Position numbers and translations under genes: made by a program. Shown in pieces: positions 23,759 through 35,253 of a stretch of 42,362 nt of DNA. The notes under the pieces were generated by a model that saw nothing but the letters and a program-made list of their open reading frames with translations, made no database searches and was not told the origin of the DNA. Within the stretch, counting starts at the first letter, position 1, and every line of letters starts with the position of its first letter. The DNA is from Pseudomonadota bacterium (GTDB lineage: Bacteria > Desulfobacterota > Desulfarculia > Adiutricales > JAGVGV01), in NCBI GenBank assembly GCA_018830135.1, contig JAHJTB010000390.1, positions 1 through 42,362 on the forward strand, in the 5' to 3' direction.

Positions 23759-24985
23759 ATGGATCACCTAACGAACAGATTGACCGCCTTTGTGCTGGTC
23801 GTGTCAATAATGTGCTTCATGGCCATGGCCGGCGCACGTGGAGAGGCCGGTCCCGACCGGGACGCATCCGCCACCCTGCTGGAGTCTTTGACCGCCACCG
23901 AAAAAAACTGGCTGAAGGAGCATCCCGTCATCCGGGTGGGCGGCCCCAAGGCATTCCCGCCGTTTCACTACTATGACGGCAACGGCCAGGCGGTCGGCGT
24001 CGGATCGGAATACGCGGCCCTCATCATGAAACAACTGGGCGTCGAACTGCGATATGAACCCGCTGCTCCCTGGCCCGAGGTTCTGGAAAAAATGAAAACC
24101 GGCCGCCTGGACGTGATCGCCTGCGCGGCCAAGTCGCCGGGAAGGGAAACTTATCTGGCCTATTCCCGTCCGTACCTTTCCTTTCCCCTGGTCATCATCA
24201 CCCGCCAGGATGAGTCGTTCATTGGCGGGTTGCAAGACCTGCATGGCAAGAGGGTGGCCCTGGTCAACAAGGTGATGATCGCCGAGTGGCTCCTTCGTGA
24301 CGGAATCAATGTGACTCCCAGGCCGGTGGAATCACCCGTGGAAGCGTTGAAAGCGGTGTCTGTGGGGCGAGCCGATGCCGCCATTGAAAACCTGGCTGCT
24401 GCTTATTACCTGATCCAGAAGAACGGTTTATTCAATCTGAAAGTCGCCGCCCCGACGGACTGGGGCAATTACCGGCTTTTCCTTGCCGTCCGCAAGGATT
24501 GGCCCATTCTGACTTCCATCATCGACAAGGCCTTGGAGAACATACCTCCGGAACGGAAGACGGCCATCACTGACAAATGGATCACGGTCCGTTATGAATT
24601 CGGCATTGCCCCCAGGGATATCGCGCGCTGGGTGGTTGTCATCCTCATCCCGATCGTTGTTTTCGTCGGTTTTATTTTGATCTACAACAGACGCCTCAGG
24701 CGGGAGATTCGCGCTAGACAAATGGCTGAGCGGGAGCGGGAACAGGTCATTAACGAACTGCAAACCGCCTTGTCCAACATAAAACAGCTCAAAGGCCTGC
24801 TTCCCATCTGCGCCTCGTGTAAAAAAATCCGGGATGACCAGGGCTACTGGCAGCAGGTCGAGGAGTATCTGTTGGAACACTCGGAGGCCGAATTCTCCCA
24901 TAGCCTCTGCCCGGATTGCATAAGGAAATTATACCCGGATATCGCCGAAGAGGTATTGAACAAGATCACGGCGAAACACGAATGA
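23759..24985 (+). CDS. Membrane receptor: solute-binding domain plus C-terminal CxxC...HxxCxxC module
   Basis: 408 aa. Signal peptide (~8-26), a family-3 solute-binding-type domain (~52-280, with IRVGGPKAFPPFHYYDGNGQ opening the fold and YLAYSRPYLSFPLVI in the hinge), a TM helix (~290-309), a short coiled linker (~312-346), then PICASCKKIRDDQGYW (349-364) and FSHSLCPDC (379-387): Cys351, Cys354, His381, Cys384, Cys387. Compared with the receptor at 18777 it lacks the PAS domain but keeps the tail almost unchanged, so the tail works directly behind a membrane segment. ATG 23759 is chosen at the signal peptide; no clear ribosome site is visible. An in-frame upstream ATG at 23609 would add 50 residues unlike any secretion signal. 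Confidence 0.83.
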   Translation: MDHLTNRLTAFVLVVSIMCFMAMAGARGEAGPDRDASATLLESLTATEKNWLKEHPVIRVGGPKAFPPFHYYDGNGQAVGVGSEYAALIMKQLGVELRYEPAAPWPEVLEKMKTGRLDVIACAAKSPGRETYLAYSRPYLSFPLVIITRQDESFIGGLQDLHGKRVALVNKVMIAEWLLRDGINVTPRPVESPVEALKAVSVGRADAAIENLAAAYYLIQKNGLFNLKVAAPTDWGNYRLFLAVRKDWPILTSIIDKALENIPPERKTAITDKWITVRYEFGIAPRDIARWVVVILIPIVVFVGFILIYNRRLRREIRARQMAEREREQVINELQTALSNIKQLKGLLPICASCKKIRDDQGYWQQVEEYLLEHSEAEFSHSLCPDCIRKLYPDIAEEVLNKITAKHE

Positions 24986-25051
24986 GATGGGCATCCATAA
25001 ATATCTGTATTGATCAGCAGGCCCCGCTTCGCTCCTGAGCAAAAATTAGAC

Positions 25052-25098
25052 CTATTTTAGAGAAAATAGTTGACTATTACGTACAACTATGGTATAAA
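25052..25098 (+). promoter_or_regulatory. Promoter with overlapping inverted repeats, upstream of the small Cys-rich gene
   Basis: -35 TTGACT (25070-25075), a 17-bp spacer, -10 TATAAA (25093-25098). Two inverted repeats frame it: CTATTTT-AGAG-AAAATAG (about 25052-25069) just upstream, and ATAGTTG (25067-25073) with CAACTAT (25084-25090) straddling the -35 box and spacer, a placement typical of a repressor operator. TATAATTTG is also repeated at 25112-25131. Confidence 0.65.
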
Positions 25099-25150
25099 AA
25101 GACCTCAGTAAATATAATTTGGTATAATTTGTATCCCGGGGGGCGGCAAG

Positions 25151-25336
25151 ATGGCTGAATACGTATATTGTCAGAAAAAGGCGAACAAGCCCCGCATGGA
25201 CGTCCGGGTCTGCCTGGCCAAATGCCCGGACCGGGAGCCTTGCCCCGAACTGACGGCTTTTTCGCGGGCCAACGGGCAGGATTTCCGGCTTGAACGGCCC
25301 GCATCCCGGGCCGAGGCGGCCGTCCCGGCCCCGTGA
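25151..25336 (+). CDS. Small Cys-rich protein of unknown function
   Basis: A 61-aa protein with four Cys (7, 21, 25, 31) in the pattern YVYCQKK...RVCLAKCPDREPC, which could bind zinc or a metal cluster. The first ~35 residues look conserved and structured; the tail is Ala/Pro/Arg-rich. ATG 25151 follows a G-rich stretch (GGGGGGCGG) by a few bases, and a strong promoter lies ~50 bp upstream. It stands alone, with a convergent gene 24 bp after its stop. I do not recognise a named family. Confidence 0.72.
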   Translation: MAEYVYCQKKANKPRMDVRVCLAKCPDREPCPELTAFSRANGQDFRLERPASRAEAAVPAP

Positions 25337-25360
25337 TATTCCCGCCTTAACCCATCTCTC

Positions 25361-26224
25361 TCAGCCTTCGGGCCCCGGAGTGAAGCAGAGTCTTCGTTCC
25401 GGGGCCAGGTCTTTGAGCAGGGTGAAAAGCCCCTGCCCGGCCTGGTCTTCGACCAGGTGCTCCCATCCGCCGACGTAGACGTGGGGGGCCTCCGGGGCCA
25501 GGTTCACGGTTTGGGGGGTGTGAGCCAGGGCGTCCGGGGTGATGATAAGGGATCGTTCGAGGTTCCGGCCTTCGATGGACTGTCCGACGCGGCGGCCGAG
25601 TCCCTGATGGAGCAGCCGGATTTTCTGGCTGAGACGGGTTTCCCGTTCGGCCCAGGCTTCCTTGTCGTTGAGCCAGGGTCCGGCCCAGGGCTGGGGGCTG
25701 AAGATGCGTATTCGGGCCCGGCCGTATTCCTCCAGGACCTCCTGCTCCATGGTGGTGTCGCTTTTGGCCTGGTTGAGGCGGGTCATGTTTTCCCGGTCCA
25801 GAATCTCGTCTTCCAGCCGGTTGAGGAAGTTTTTGGCCAGGCTGGAGTCGTCCAGGAGGAAGAGGGGGCAGTCGTATTCCCGGGCGTAGTCCAGGGAGGC
25901 GCGATATTCGTATGGCAGCCGGTAGTATTCAAAGACGCCGCGCAGGCCGGCGCGCTGCATCATCCGGCCGGGTTTGAGGCCGTCCTGGCGGCTGAGTTCG
26001 GCCAGGCGTTCCTTGAATATTTTGGCCCAGCGGGGCGCCCAGAGCTTGCGCAGCCGGACCGAGGCCGGGCTGACTTCGAGGCTGATGGCCGAGGGCCGGA
26101 GGTCTTTTAGCAAATGGTACAGTCGTTTCTTGCCCAGGGGGTCCCGATGAACGGTCCCGACGAGGATGAGCCTGGTCGTTTTTTCCTCTTTCACGTCGAT
26201 GTTCCGATCCGGCTTGTCTGCCAT
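25361..26224 (-). CDS. TraB/Tiki-superfamily-like protein
   Basis: 287 aa, soluble. The N-terminus reads LILVGTVHRDPLGKKR (19-34) followed by AISLEVSP (46-53). A Gly-x-x-His motif near residue 26, a Glu on the next strand (Glu50) and a late VGGWEHLVED motif (about 253-262) match the pattern of the TraB/PrgY/Tiki (EreA-like) superfamily of putative metalloproteases or esterases. No membrane segment is seen, unlike PrgY. The first 16 residues are hydrophilic and possibly dispensable. Only a weak ribosome site precedes ATG 26224. The assignment rests on few residues. Confidence 0.65.
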   Translation of the reverse strand: MADKPDRNIDVKEEKTTRLILVGTVHRDPLGKKRLYHLLKDLRPSAISLEVSPASVRLRKLWAPRWAKIFKERLAELSRQDGLKPGRMMQRAGLRGVFEYYRLPYEYRASLDYAREYDCPLFLLDDSSLAKNFLNRLEDEILDRENMTRLNQAKSDTTMEQEVLEEYGRARIRIFSPQPWAGPWLNDKEAWAERETRLSQKIRLLHQGLGRRVGQSIEGRNLERSLIITPDALAHTPQTVNLAPEAPHVYVGGWEHLVEDQAGQGLFTLLKDLAPERRLCFTPGPEG

Positions 26225-26231
26225 TCCGGTT

Positions 26232-26273
26232 GAACATGCGGGGCGGGTGCATTCCTCGCGGCTTGCCGCGGGG
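26232..26273 (+). repeat. 42-bp dispersed GC-rich repeat, copy 2
   Basis: Same orientation and 37 of 42 bases identical to 501-542. Its 3' half folds (CGCGGC / GCCGCG). The gap 26225-26456 otherwise shows an AT-rich patch at 26398-26425 (TATATATTCTGTAGT) that may hold the waaA promoter. Confidence 0.65.
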
Positions 26274-26456
26274 TTAGCCCGCCAACGGATAATGGCTTTC
26301 TTCCTTCCGTGTCGAAGATTCCCGGCGGCAAGGCCGCGGGGAGCTTCGATTCCGGGCCCCGGCGGCCGGGCGGGCCGCCTTTGGCCTTGACTCGCCTTTT
26401 TTAGTCTATATATTCTGTAGTCATTTCACAAGCCCTGCTTGTCGGGATGTTTCACT

Positions 26457-27749
26457 TTGTCGCCAGCCTATCTATTTTACAATGCCCTGACCTGCCTGGC
26501 CGCTCCGGCGGTCCTGGCCGCCGCGCTGTTGAGGGGCCGGTTGCGGGGGAACTGGTCGGAGCGTTTTGGGTTTTCCGGGCCCGCCTCCGGAGGTTCGGGC
26601 CCTCGTGTCTGGATTCACGCGGTCAGCGTGGGGGAGGTCCAGGTGGCGGCCGCTTTGGCCGAGGCCTTGAAGCGCCGGGCTCCGGGGCTGGAGTTGTGGG
26701 TCAGCACGACCACGGCGGCCGGTCGGAGCGCGGCGGTTTCGGCCCTGGGCGGCCTGGCCGGGGTCCTGACCTTTCCCTTCGATTTTTCAGGCTGTCCGGA
26801 GCGGGCCCTGTCCCGTTTGCGGCCGGACCTGGTCATTCTGCTGGAAACGGAACTCTGGCCCAACTTCATCAAGGCGGCCAGGCGGAGCGGGGCGGCGACG
26901 ATGCTGGCCAACGGCCGGATATCGCCCCGTTCGGCGGCGGGTTATCGCCGGCTGGGGTTTCTGTTCCGGGAGGTGCTGGGGTACCTGGACATGATGCTGA
27001 TGATCCGGGAGGAGGACCGGGATCGCGTCCTGTCCATGGGAGCGGACCCGGACCGGGTGCGTGTGGCGGGCAACGCCAAGTATGCCTTGCTAAGGGAGCG
27101 GGTGGACGCGGACCGGGCGGGCGCCCTGCGGCGGGAGTACGGGCTGGACGACGGCCGGCCGGTGCTGGCGGCCGGTTCGATCCGTTCCGGGGAGGAGGCC
27201 TTGCTGCTGGAAGTCTTCCTGCGGCTGCGGCCGGAGTTTCCCGACCTGGTCCTGGTTCTGGCCCCTCGCCACGTGGACCGGGCGGCGCGGATCGAGCGTC
27301 TGGCCCGGGATCGCGGTCTGTCGGTCGGACGGCGGAGCCGCTTAGGCCGGGACGAGCGGCCGGACGTGATCGTGGTGGACGTGATGGGGGAGCTTTTTTA
27401 TCTATACGGCCTGGCGGATGCGGCCTTTTGCGGGGCCAGCCTGGTCCCCCTGGGCGGCCAGAACCCGCTCGAACCCGCGGCCTGGGGCCGGCCGGTTCTG
27501 TACGGCCCGTCCATGGAAGACTTTTTGGACGCCCGGGACCTTTTGGAGGCGGCCGGGGCCGGCCGGACCGTGACCGGCCCGGATTCGCTGTACGATGAAG
27601 TCCGAAGCCTGCTGGCCGACCCGGCCGAGGCCCGCCGGCGGGGGGAGGCCGGCCGCCGGGCCCTGGCCGGGGCCGGAGGATCGCCGGACCGTCTGGCCGA
27701 GGCGGCCCTGGTCCTGCTGGAGGAACGAATGCGACGCGGCAAAAACTAG
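26457..27749 (+). CDS. waaA: 3-deoxy-D-manno-octulosonic acid (Kdo) transferase
   Basis: WaaA/KdtA, a membrane-associated GT-B glycosyltransferase (GT30) that adds Kdo from CMP-Kdo to the lipid A precursor. The N-terminal hydrophobic anchor (~5-25) leads to WIHAVSVGEV (52-61, with the catalytic-base Glu60), STTTAAGR, PDLVILLETELWPNF, a GRISPRSAAGYRR acceptor loop, GNAKYA, AGSIRSGEE, and the C-terminal GGQNPLEPAAWGRPVLYGPSMEDF CMP-Kdo-binding block. No ATG is available; TTG 26457 is chosen over TTG 26439 because GGGA precedes it by 9 bases and the protein then begins shortly before the usual Tyr-Asn. A terminator follows 42 bp after the stop, so it is probably monocistronic. Confidence 0.93.
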   Translation: MSPAYLFYNALTCLAAPAVLAAALLRGRLRGNWSERFGFSGPASGGSGPRVWIHAVSVGEVQVAAALAEALKRRAPGLELWVSTTTAAGRSAAVSALGGLAGVLTFPFDFSGCPERALSRLRPDLVILLETELWPNFIKAARRSGAATMLANGRISPRSAAGYRRLGFLFREVLGYLDMMLMIREEDRDRVLSMGADPDRVRVAGNAKYALLRERVDADRAGALRREYGLDDGRPVLAAGSIRSGEEALLLEVFLRLRPEFPDLVLVLAPRHVDRAARIERLARDRGLSVGRRSRLGRDERPDVIVVDVMGELFYLYGLADAAFCGASLVPLGGQNPLEPAAWGRPVLYGPSMEDFLDARDLLEAAGAGRTVTGPDSLYDEVRSLLADPAEARRRGEAGRRALAGAGGSPDRLAEAALVLLEERMRRGKN

Positions 27750-27791
27750 GGATCGTCGCCAATCCTGTCCGGAACGGTTTTTGACGGGTGC

Positions 27792-27817
27792 CATGGCCGC
27801 TCGTCGGCCATGTTTTT
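27792..27817 (+). terminator. Rho-independent terminator of waaA
   Basis: A perfect 8-bp stem CATGGCCG / CGGCCATG with a CTCGT loop, followed by TTTTT (27813-27817). Confidence 0.9.
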
Positions 27818-27820
27818 ACG

Positions 27821-27985
27821 GCTGGTTCCCAAGCTCCTGCTTGGGAACCTGATCTTGGAAGCTCCAGCTTCCGTCTTTATTTTTCATGGAGACCCGATCC
27901 TCCAGGGCCACACTTTCTGGAAAAAGGTGTTGAAGCAGAGCTTCAAGGCCTTATCGCGTTCCCAAGCAGGAGCTTGGGAACGAGC
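27821..27985. repeat. 165-bp composite palindromic element, copy 1
   Basis: The ends are GCTGGTTCCC and GGGAACGAGC, inverted to each other. Inside, in order: hairpin GGTTCCCAAGC-TCCT-GCTTGGGAACC (27824-27849), hairpin GGAAGC / GCTTCC (27857-27872), hairpin TGAAGC-AGA-GCTTCA (27931-27945), and hairpin CGTTCCCAAGC-AGGA-GCTTGGGAACG (27957-27982). Copy 2 at 41546-41710 has the same length, with every landmark at the same offset. No open reading frame; REP/MITE-like. Confidence 0.85.
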
Positions 27986-28277
27986 GTAAAAAACAGGTGA
28001 CGGTTCCTAGTTTTCTAGTTTTCAAGTCTGGTGAACCGAGGCGCTTCCGGGCTCGGCAAATTTCCCGCAACGTTTTCCATGCCCTAAGTCGTTTTGTCCA
28101 CCGTTTGTCAGCGTGTCGTTTGTTACGGACTATGGACAAACCCGGTGGGTACTGATATGACCAGTCTGGGTGCGGTTTGGAACGAGTTTCGCCCTCGGTA
28201 GAGGCGCGATGCGGGCGGTGGTCCGCGTCGGTCGACTCGAACGGGGAGCTTTGACGCGCCTGGAAAAGGACTCACGC
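27986..28277 (+). other. Non-coding leader region of carA
   Basis: It begins with AAAAAACAGGTGAC (27988-28001), whose exact complement occurs at 40283-40296, and an AT-rich CTAGTTTTCTAGTTTTC stretch. Further on, TTTGTCCA (28093-28100) and TGGACAAA (28133-28140) form a perfect inverted repeat around a possible -35 box TTGTCA (28105-28110) with only a weak -10, a layout that could serve an operator. No pyrimidine-type attenuator is evident. Confidence 0.4.
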
Positions 28278-29420
28278 TTGGAACGGATCAAGGCTTTGTT
28301 GGCCCTTGAGGACGGCCGGTTCTTCAGGGGCTATTCATTCACCGGCCCGGGTGAAACCTGGGGCGAAATCGTTTTCAACACCGCGATGACCGGATATCAG
28401 GAGGTCCTGACCGACCCGTCGTATTCCGGTCAGATCGTGACCATGACCTATCCCCATATCGGCAATTACGGGACCAACGACCAGGACCAGGAGTCCGAGC
28501 GCATCCGGGTGGAAGGCTTCATCCTGCGGGACTACCATCCGGTTCCTTCGAACTGGCGTTCGCAGCGCTCTCTGGCCGAATACCTGCAATCAGCCGGGAT
28601 ACTGGGCCTTACGGGCATCGACACCCGGGCCCTGACCCGCCACATCCGGCAGCGGGGGGCCATGACCGGGTTCATGTCCACCGAGGACCTGGACCCCGAG
28701 TCCCTGGCCGAAAAGGCCCGCCAGGCCCCCGGGCTGGACGGCCGCGACCTGGTCCGGGACGTGACCAGCACCCGGCCCTATGTCTGGCGGCCGGACGAGA
28801 CCGGCGGCCGGCCGGATGACAGCCCGGAAGCGATGGAAGACTGGGCCCGGTCCCGGGGCCTCTATCGCGTCGTGGCCATGGACTACGGCATCAAATACAA
28901 CATCCTGCGTTGCCTGAGCGCCAGGGGGGCCGCGGTCCTGGTCCTGCCGGCGGCCACCCCGCCGGAAGACGTCCTGGCCTACGAGCCGGACGGTATATTT
29001 CTGTCCAACGGCCCGGGCGATCCGGCCGCGGTGACTTACGCGTACGAGAACATCCGCCCCCTGCTGGGCCAACGGCCCATCTTCGGCATCTGCCTCGGGC
29101 ACCAGCTTCTGGGCCTGGCCATGCACGGCCGGACTTTCAAGCTCAAGTTCGGCCATCGCGGGGCCAACCAGCCGGTCAAGGACCTGACCACGGGCCGGAT
29201 CGAGATCACCAGCCAGAACCACGGGTACGCCGTGGACATCGACAGTCTGGCCGGCCAGAACATCCGGCTGACCCACGTCAACCTGAACGACAACACCCTG
29301 GAAGGCATGGCCGACGAGGGGCGCGGATTCTTTTCGGTCCAGTACCATCCGGAAGCCAGTCCCGGACCCCACGACGCCGCGTATCTGTTTGAGCGCTTCG
29401 CCAAACTGATGCGGGCCTGA
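28278..29420 (+). CDS. carA: Carbamoyl-phosphate synthase small subunit (glutaminase)
   Basis: A 380-aa glutamine amidotransferase subunit of carbamoyl-phosphate synthase; it releases ammonia from glutamine for CarB in arginine and pyrimidine synthesis. The CPSase small-chain domain is N-terminal (ALLALEDGRFFRGYSF ... FNTAMTGYQEVLTDPSY), and the class I GATase is C-terminal with nucleophile Cys272 (GICLGHQ) and His357/Glu359 (QYHPEASPGPHD). TTG 28278 is chosen because AAAAGGA lies 7 bases before it and it gives the family's usual N-terminus and length; the frame is open upstream to 28170, but those residues are atypical. It is first of the carA-carB-purF run. Confidence 0.96.
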   Translation: MERIKALLALEDGRFFRGYSFTGPGETWGEIVFNTAMTGYQEVLTDPSYSGQIVTMTYPHIGNYGTNDQDQESERIRVEGFILRDYHPVPSNWRSQRSLAEYLQSAGILGLTGIDTRALTRHIRQRGAMTGFMSTEDLDPESLAEKARQAPGLDGRDLVRDVTSTRPYVWRPDETGGRPDDSPEAMEDWARSRGLYRVVAMDYGIKYNILRCLSARGAAVLVLPAATPPEDVLAYEPDGIFLSNGPGDPAAVTYAYENIRPLLGQRPIFGICLGHQLLGLAMHGRTFKLKFGHRGANQPVKDLTTGRIEITSQNHGYAVDIDSLAGQNIRLTHVNLNDNTLEGMADEGRGFFSVQYHPEASPGPHDAAYLFERFAKLMRA

Positions 29421-29438
29421 CCCTGGAAAACAGACCCC

Positions 29439-32713
<3,275 letters not shown>

Positions 32714-32717
<4 letters not shown>

Positions 32718-34156
32718 CCCGCCAGGCCTTCCCTAGTCCGAGCCCCTGCCCGCTTCGGCCGGCGGAAGGCCCCAAAGAGGCCTGCGGCGTCTTCGGCGTA
32801 TACGGCCACCCCGACGCGGCCAACCTGACCTACTTCGGGCTTTACGCCTTGCAGCACCGGGGACAGGAAAGCGCGGGCATCGTCGCCTCGAACGGACGGG
32901 AAATCACCGACCACCGGGGCATGGGGCTGGTTTCCGAGGTCTTCAACACGCGGGTCATCGGCGAACTCAAGGGCCATCTGGCCCTGGGCCACGTCCGCTA
33001 TTCGACCACCGGGTCCTCCCTGCTCAAGAACGCCCAGCCGTTTCTGGTCAGTTTCGGCGGCAACCCCATCGCCCTGGGCCACAACGGCAACCTGACCAAT
33101 GCCCTGAGCCTGCGCCGGGCCCTCGAGGGCAGCGGCTCGATATTCCAGACGAGCATGGATTCCGAGGTCTTCGTCCACCTCCTGGTCCGTCACCTGAAAA
33201 ACGGGCTGGCCGAGGCCCTGCTTCGCTGCCTGCCCCAGGCCCAGGGCGCCTATTCCCTGGGCATGATGACCAAGGACACCCTGATCGGGGCTCGCGATCC
33301 ATACGGTTTCCGGCCCCTGTGTCTGGGCCGCCTCGAAGGCGGGGCCTGGGTGCTTTCATCCGAGACCTGCGCCCTGGACCTGGTCCAGGCGGAATACGTC
33401 CGGGACGTCGAACCGGGAGAGATCGTCCTGATCGACCATAACGGCCTGTCCTCCCATCGTATGGAAACCCCGAAACGCAAGGCCTTCTGCATCTTCGAGT
33501 ACGTCTATTTCGCCCGACCCGATTCCAACATCTTCGGCCACAACGTCTATCGCATCCGCAAACGGTTCGGGGAGCGGCTGGCCGACGAGTTTCCGGACAT
33601 CGGGGCCGACGTGACCATGCCCTTCCCCGACTCGGGCAACTACGCCGGTCTGGGCTTCGGGGAGCGAAGCGGCATTCCGCTGGAAATCGGCATGATCCGG
33701 AACCACTATGTGGGCCGGACCTTCATCCAGCCTTCCCAGTCCCTGCGCGACCTGGGCGTGCGCATCAAGCTCAACCCGGTCCGGGAGGTCATTAAAGGCA
33801 AGCGGGTGGTCATCATCGAGGATTCGATCATCCGGGGCACGACCAGCCGGACCCGGATCAAGACCTTGCGGGACGCCGGGGCCAAGGAGATTCACATGCT
33901 GGTCTCCTGCCCGCCCCATCGGTTTCCCTGCTTTTACGGTATCGATTTTTCGACCAAGGGCGAACTGATCGCCGCCAATCATTCGGTCGAGGAAGTGGCC
34001 CGTTTCATCGGGCTGGATTCACTGGGCTACCTGAGTCTCGAGGGCATGGTCGCGGCCACCGGCTTTGATCCGCCGTCCTTCTGCCTGGCCTGTTTCAACG
34101 GCGATTACCCGGTGGCCCCGGATCACGATTTTTCGAAGTTCGAAATGGAGTGCTGA
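32714..34156 (+). CDS. purF: Amidophosphoribosyltransferase
   Basis: 480 aa. First committed step of purine synthesis: PRPP plus glutamine to 5-phosphoribosylamine. The N-terminal Ntn glutaminase domain has its nucleophile at Cys24 ([11 protein letters not shown]), behind a 23-residue propeptide that should be removed as in the Bacillus-type enzyme. The phosphoribosyltransferase domain has the PRPP loop [14 protein letters not shown]. Cysteines in [18 protein letters not shown] and [12 protein letters not shown] match the four ligands of the [4Fe-4S] cluster of the Bacillus-type, oxygen-sensitive enzyme, in keeping with an anaerobe. ATG 32714 overlaps the carB stop, so pyrimidine and purine entry steps are translationally linked here. 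Confidence 0.96.
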
Positions 34157-34236
34157 AACCGGTCCGGATTCGGAATGCCGGCGCCGGGGCCTGGCGGCCG
34201 CGCCGACGATGAGACGTTCGGACCCAAACGAGTCAT

Positions 34237-35253
34237 ATGTCCAAGAAAGACCCACATAGCGACGTGCTCAGGCAGGCCCGCGAGGTCCTGGCCATCGAGG
34301 CCGAGGGCATTTTGAACCTGAGGGAACGGATCGGCCGGGAGTTTGCCGAGACCGTGGAACTGATTTACGGTTCCAAGGGCCGGGTTATCGTCACGGGTAT
34401 CGGCAAGTCGGGCATCGTGGGCCGCAAGATCGTGGCCACGCTCAACAGCACGGGGACGTCGTCCTTTTTTCTGCATCCCGTCGAGGCCATGCACGGCGAC
34501 CTGGGCATGGTCTTGCGGGACGACGTGATCCTGGCGTTGTCCAACAGCGGGGAGACGCCCGAACTGGTGGCCATTCTGGCCATCGTCCAGGGGCTGGGGG
34601 CCCGGATCGTGGCCATGACCGGGGACGCAGGTTCGACCCTGGGCCGCATGGCCGACCTGGTGCTGGACGTGGGCGTGGCCCGGGAGGCCTGTCCCCTGGG
34701 CCTGGCCCCGACGGCCTCGACCACGGCCGCGCTGGCCATGGGCGACGCCCTGGCCGTGGCCCTGATCAACCGCCGCCGCTTCAACCCCATGGACTTCCGC
34801 CGCCTCCATCCGGGCGGCAGTCTGGGCGAACGGCTTTCCGTGCGGGTCGGCGAGGTCATGATCGTCGGCGGGAAGGTGCCCCGGGCCGAGCGGGGGGCTT
34901 CGATGAGCGAGGCCCTCGAGATCATGAACCGGGGCAACCTGGGCGTTTTGCTGGTCGTGGGGCCTCGGGGCCGGCTCGAGGGCATATTCACCGACGGCGA
35001 CCTGCGCCGGGCCCTGGCCGGGCATGAAGACGTCCGGTCGATGACCGTGGACCGGATGATGACCCGGGACCCCATCGTCATCTCCCGGGACCGGCTGGCG
35101 GCCGAGGCCCTCGAGATCATGCAGGCCCACGAGGTCACCGTGCTGCCCATCACGGACCCGGACGGCCGGCTGGAAGGCATGATCCATCTCCACGACCTGT
35201 TGGGCAAGGGAAAGTTCCGCTTCGACCCGGCCATACATTTTAATCATGATTAG
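34237..35253 (+). CDS. kdsD: D-arabinose-5-phosphate isomerase (KdsD/KpsF/GutQ family)
   Basis: 338 aa. Converts ribulose-5-phosphate to arabinose-5-phosphate, the precursor of Kdo for LPS. The N-terminal SIS domain (~35-185) shows VTGIGKSGIVGRKI, SSFFLHPVEAMHGDLGM, ALSNSGETPE and ACPLGLAPTASTTAALAMGDALA, and HPGGSLGERL leads into two CBS domains (~206-265 and ~272-332). This is the full domain set of KdsD. ATG 34237 is chosen by family alignment; no strong ribosome site is seen. It is 80 bp after purF and overlaps the DapA-like gene by 8 bases. Together with waaA it supports LPS synthesis. A KpsF (capsule) paralogue role cannot be excluded. Confidence 0.93.
   Translation: MSKKDPHSDVLRQAREVLAIEAEGILNLRERIGREFAETVELIYGSKGRVIVTGIGKSGIVGRKIVATLNSTGTSSFFLHPVEAMHGDLGMVLRDDVILALSNSGETPELVAILAIVQGLGARIVAMTGDAGSTLGRMADLVLDVGVAREACPLGLAPTASTTAALAMGDALAVALINRRRFNPMDFRRLHPGGSLGERLSVRVGEVMIVGGKVPRAERGASMSEALEIMNRGNLGVLLVVGPRGRLEGIFTDGDLRRALAGHEDVRSMTVDRMMTRDPIVISRDRLAAEALEIMQAHEVTVLPITDPDGRLEGMIHLHDLLGKGKFRFDPAIHFNHD

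Noticed and set aside
27824-27982. Possible CRISPR-like array in the hairpin-rich region
   Set aside because: The palindromes are inverted relative to each other, unevenly spaced and without unique spacers; the same 165-bp layout recurs at 41546, so it is a dispersed element.
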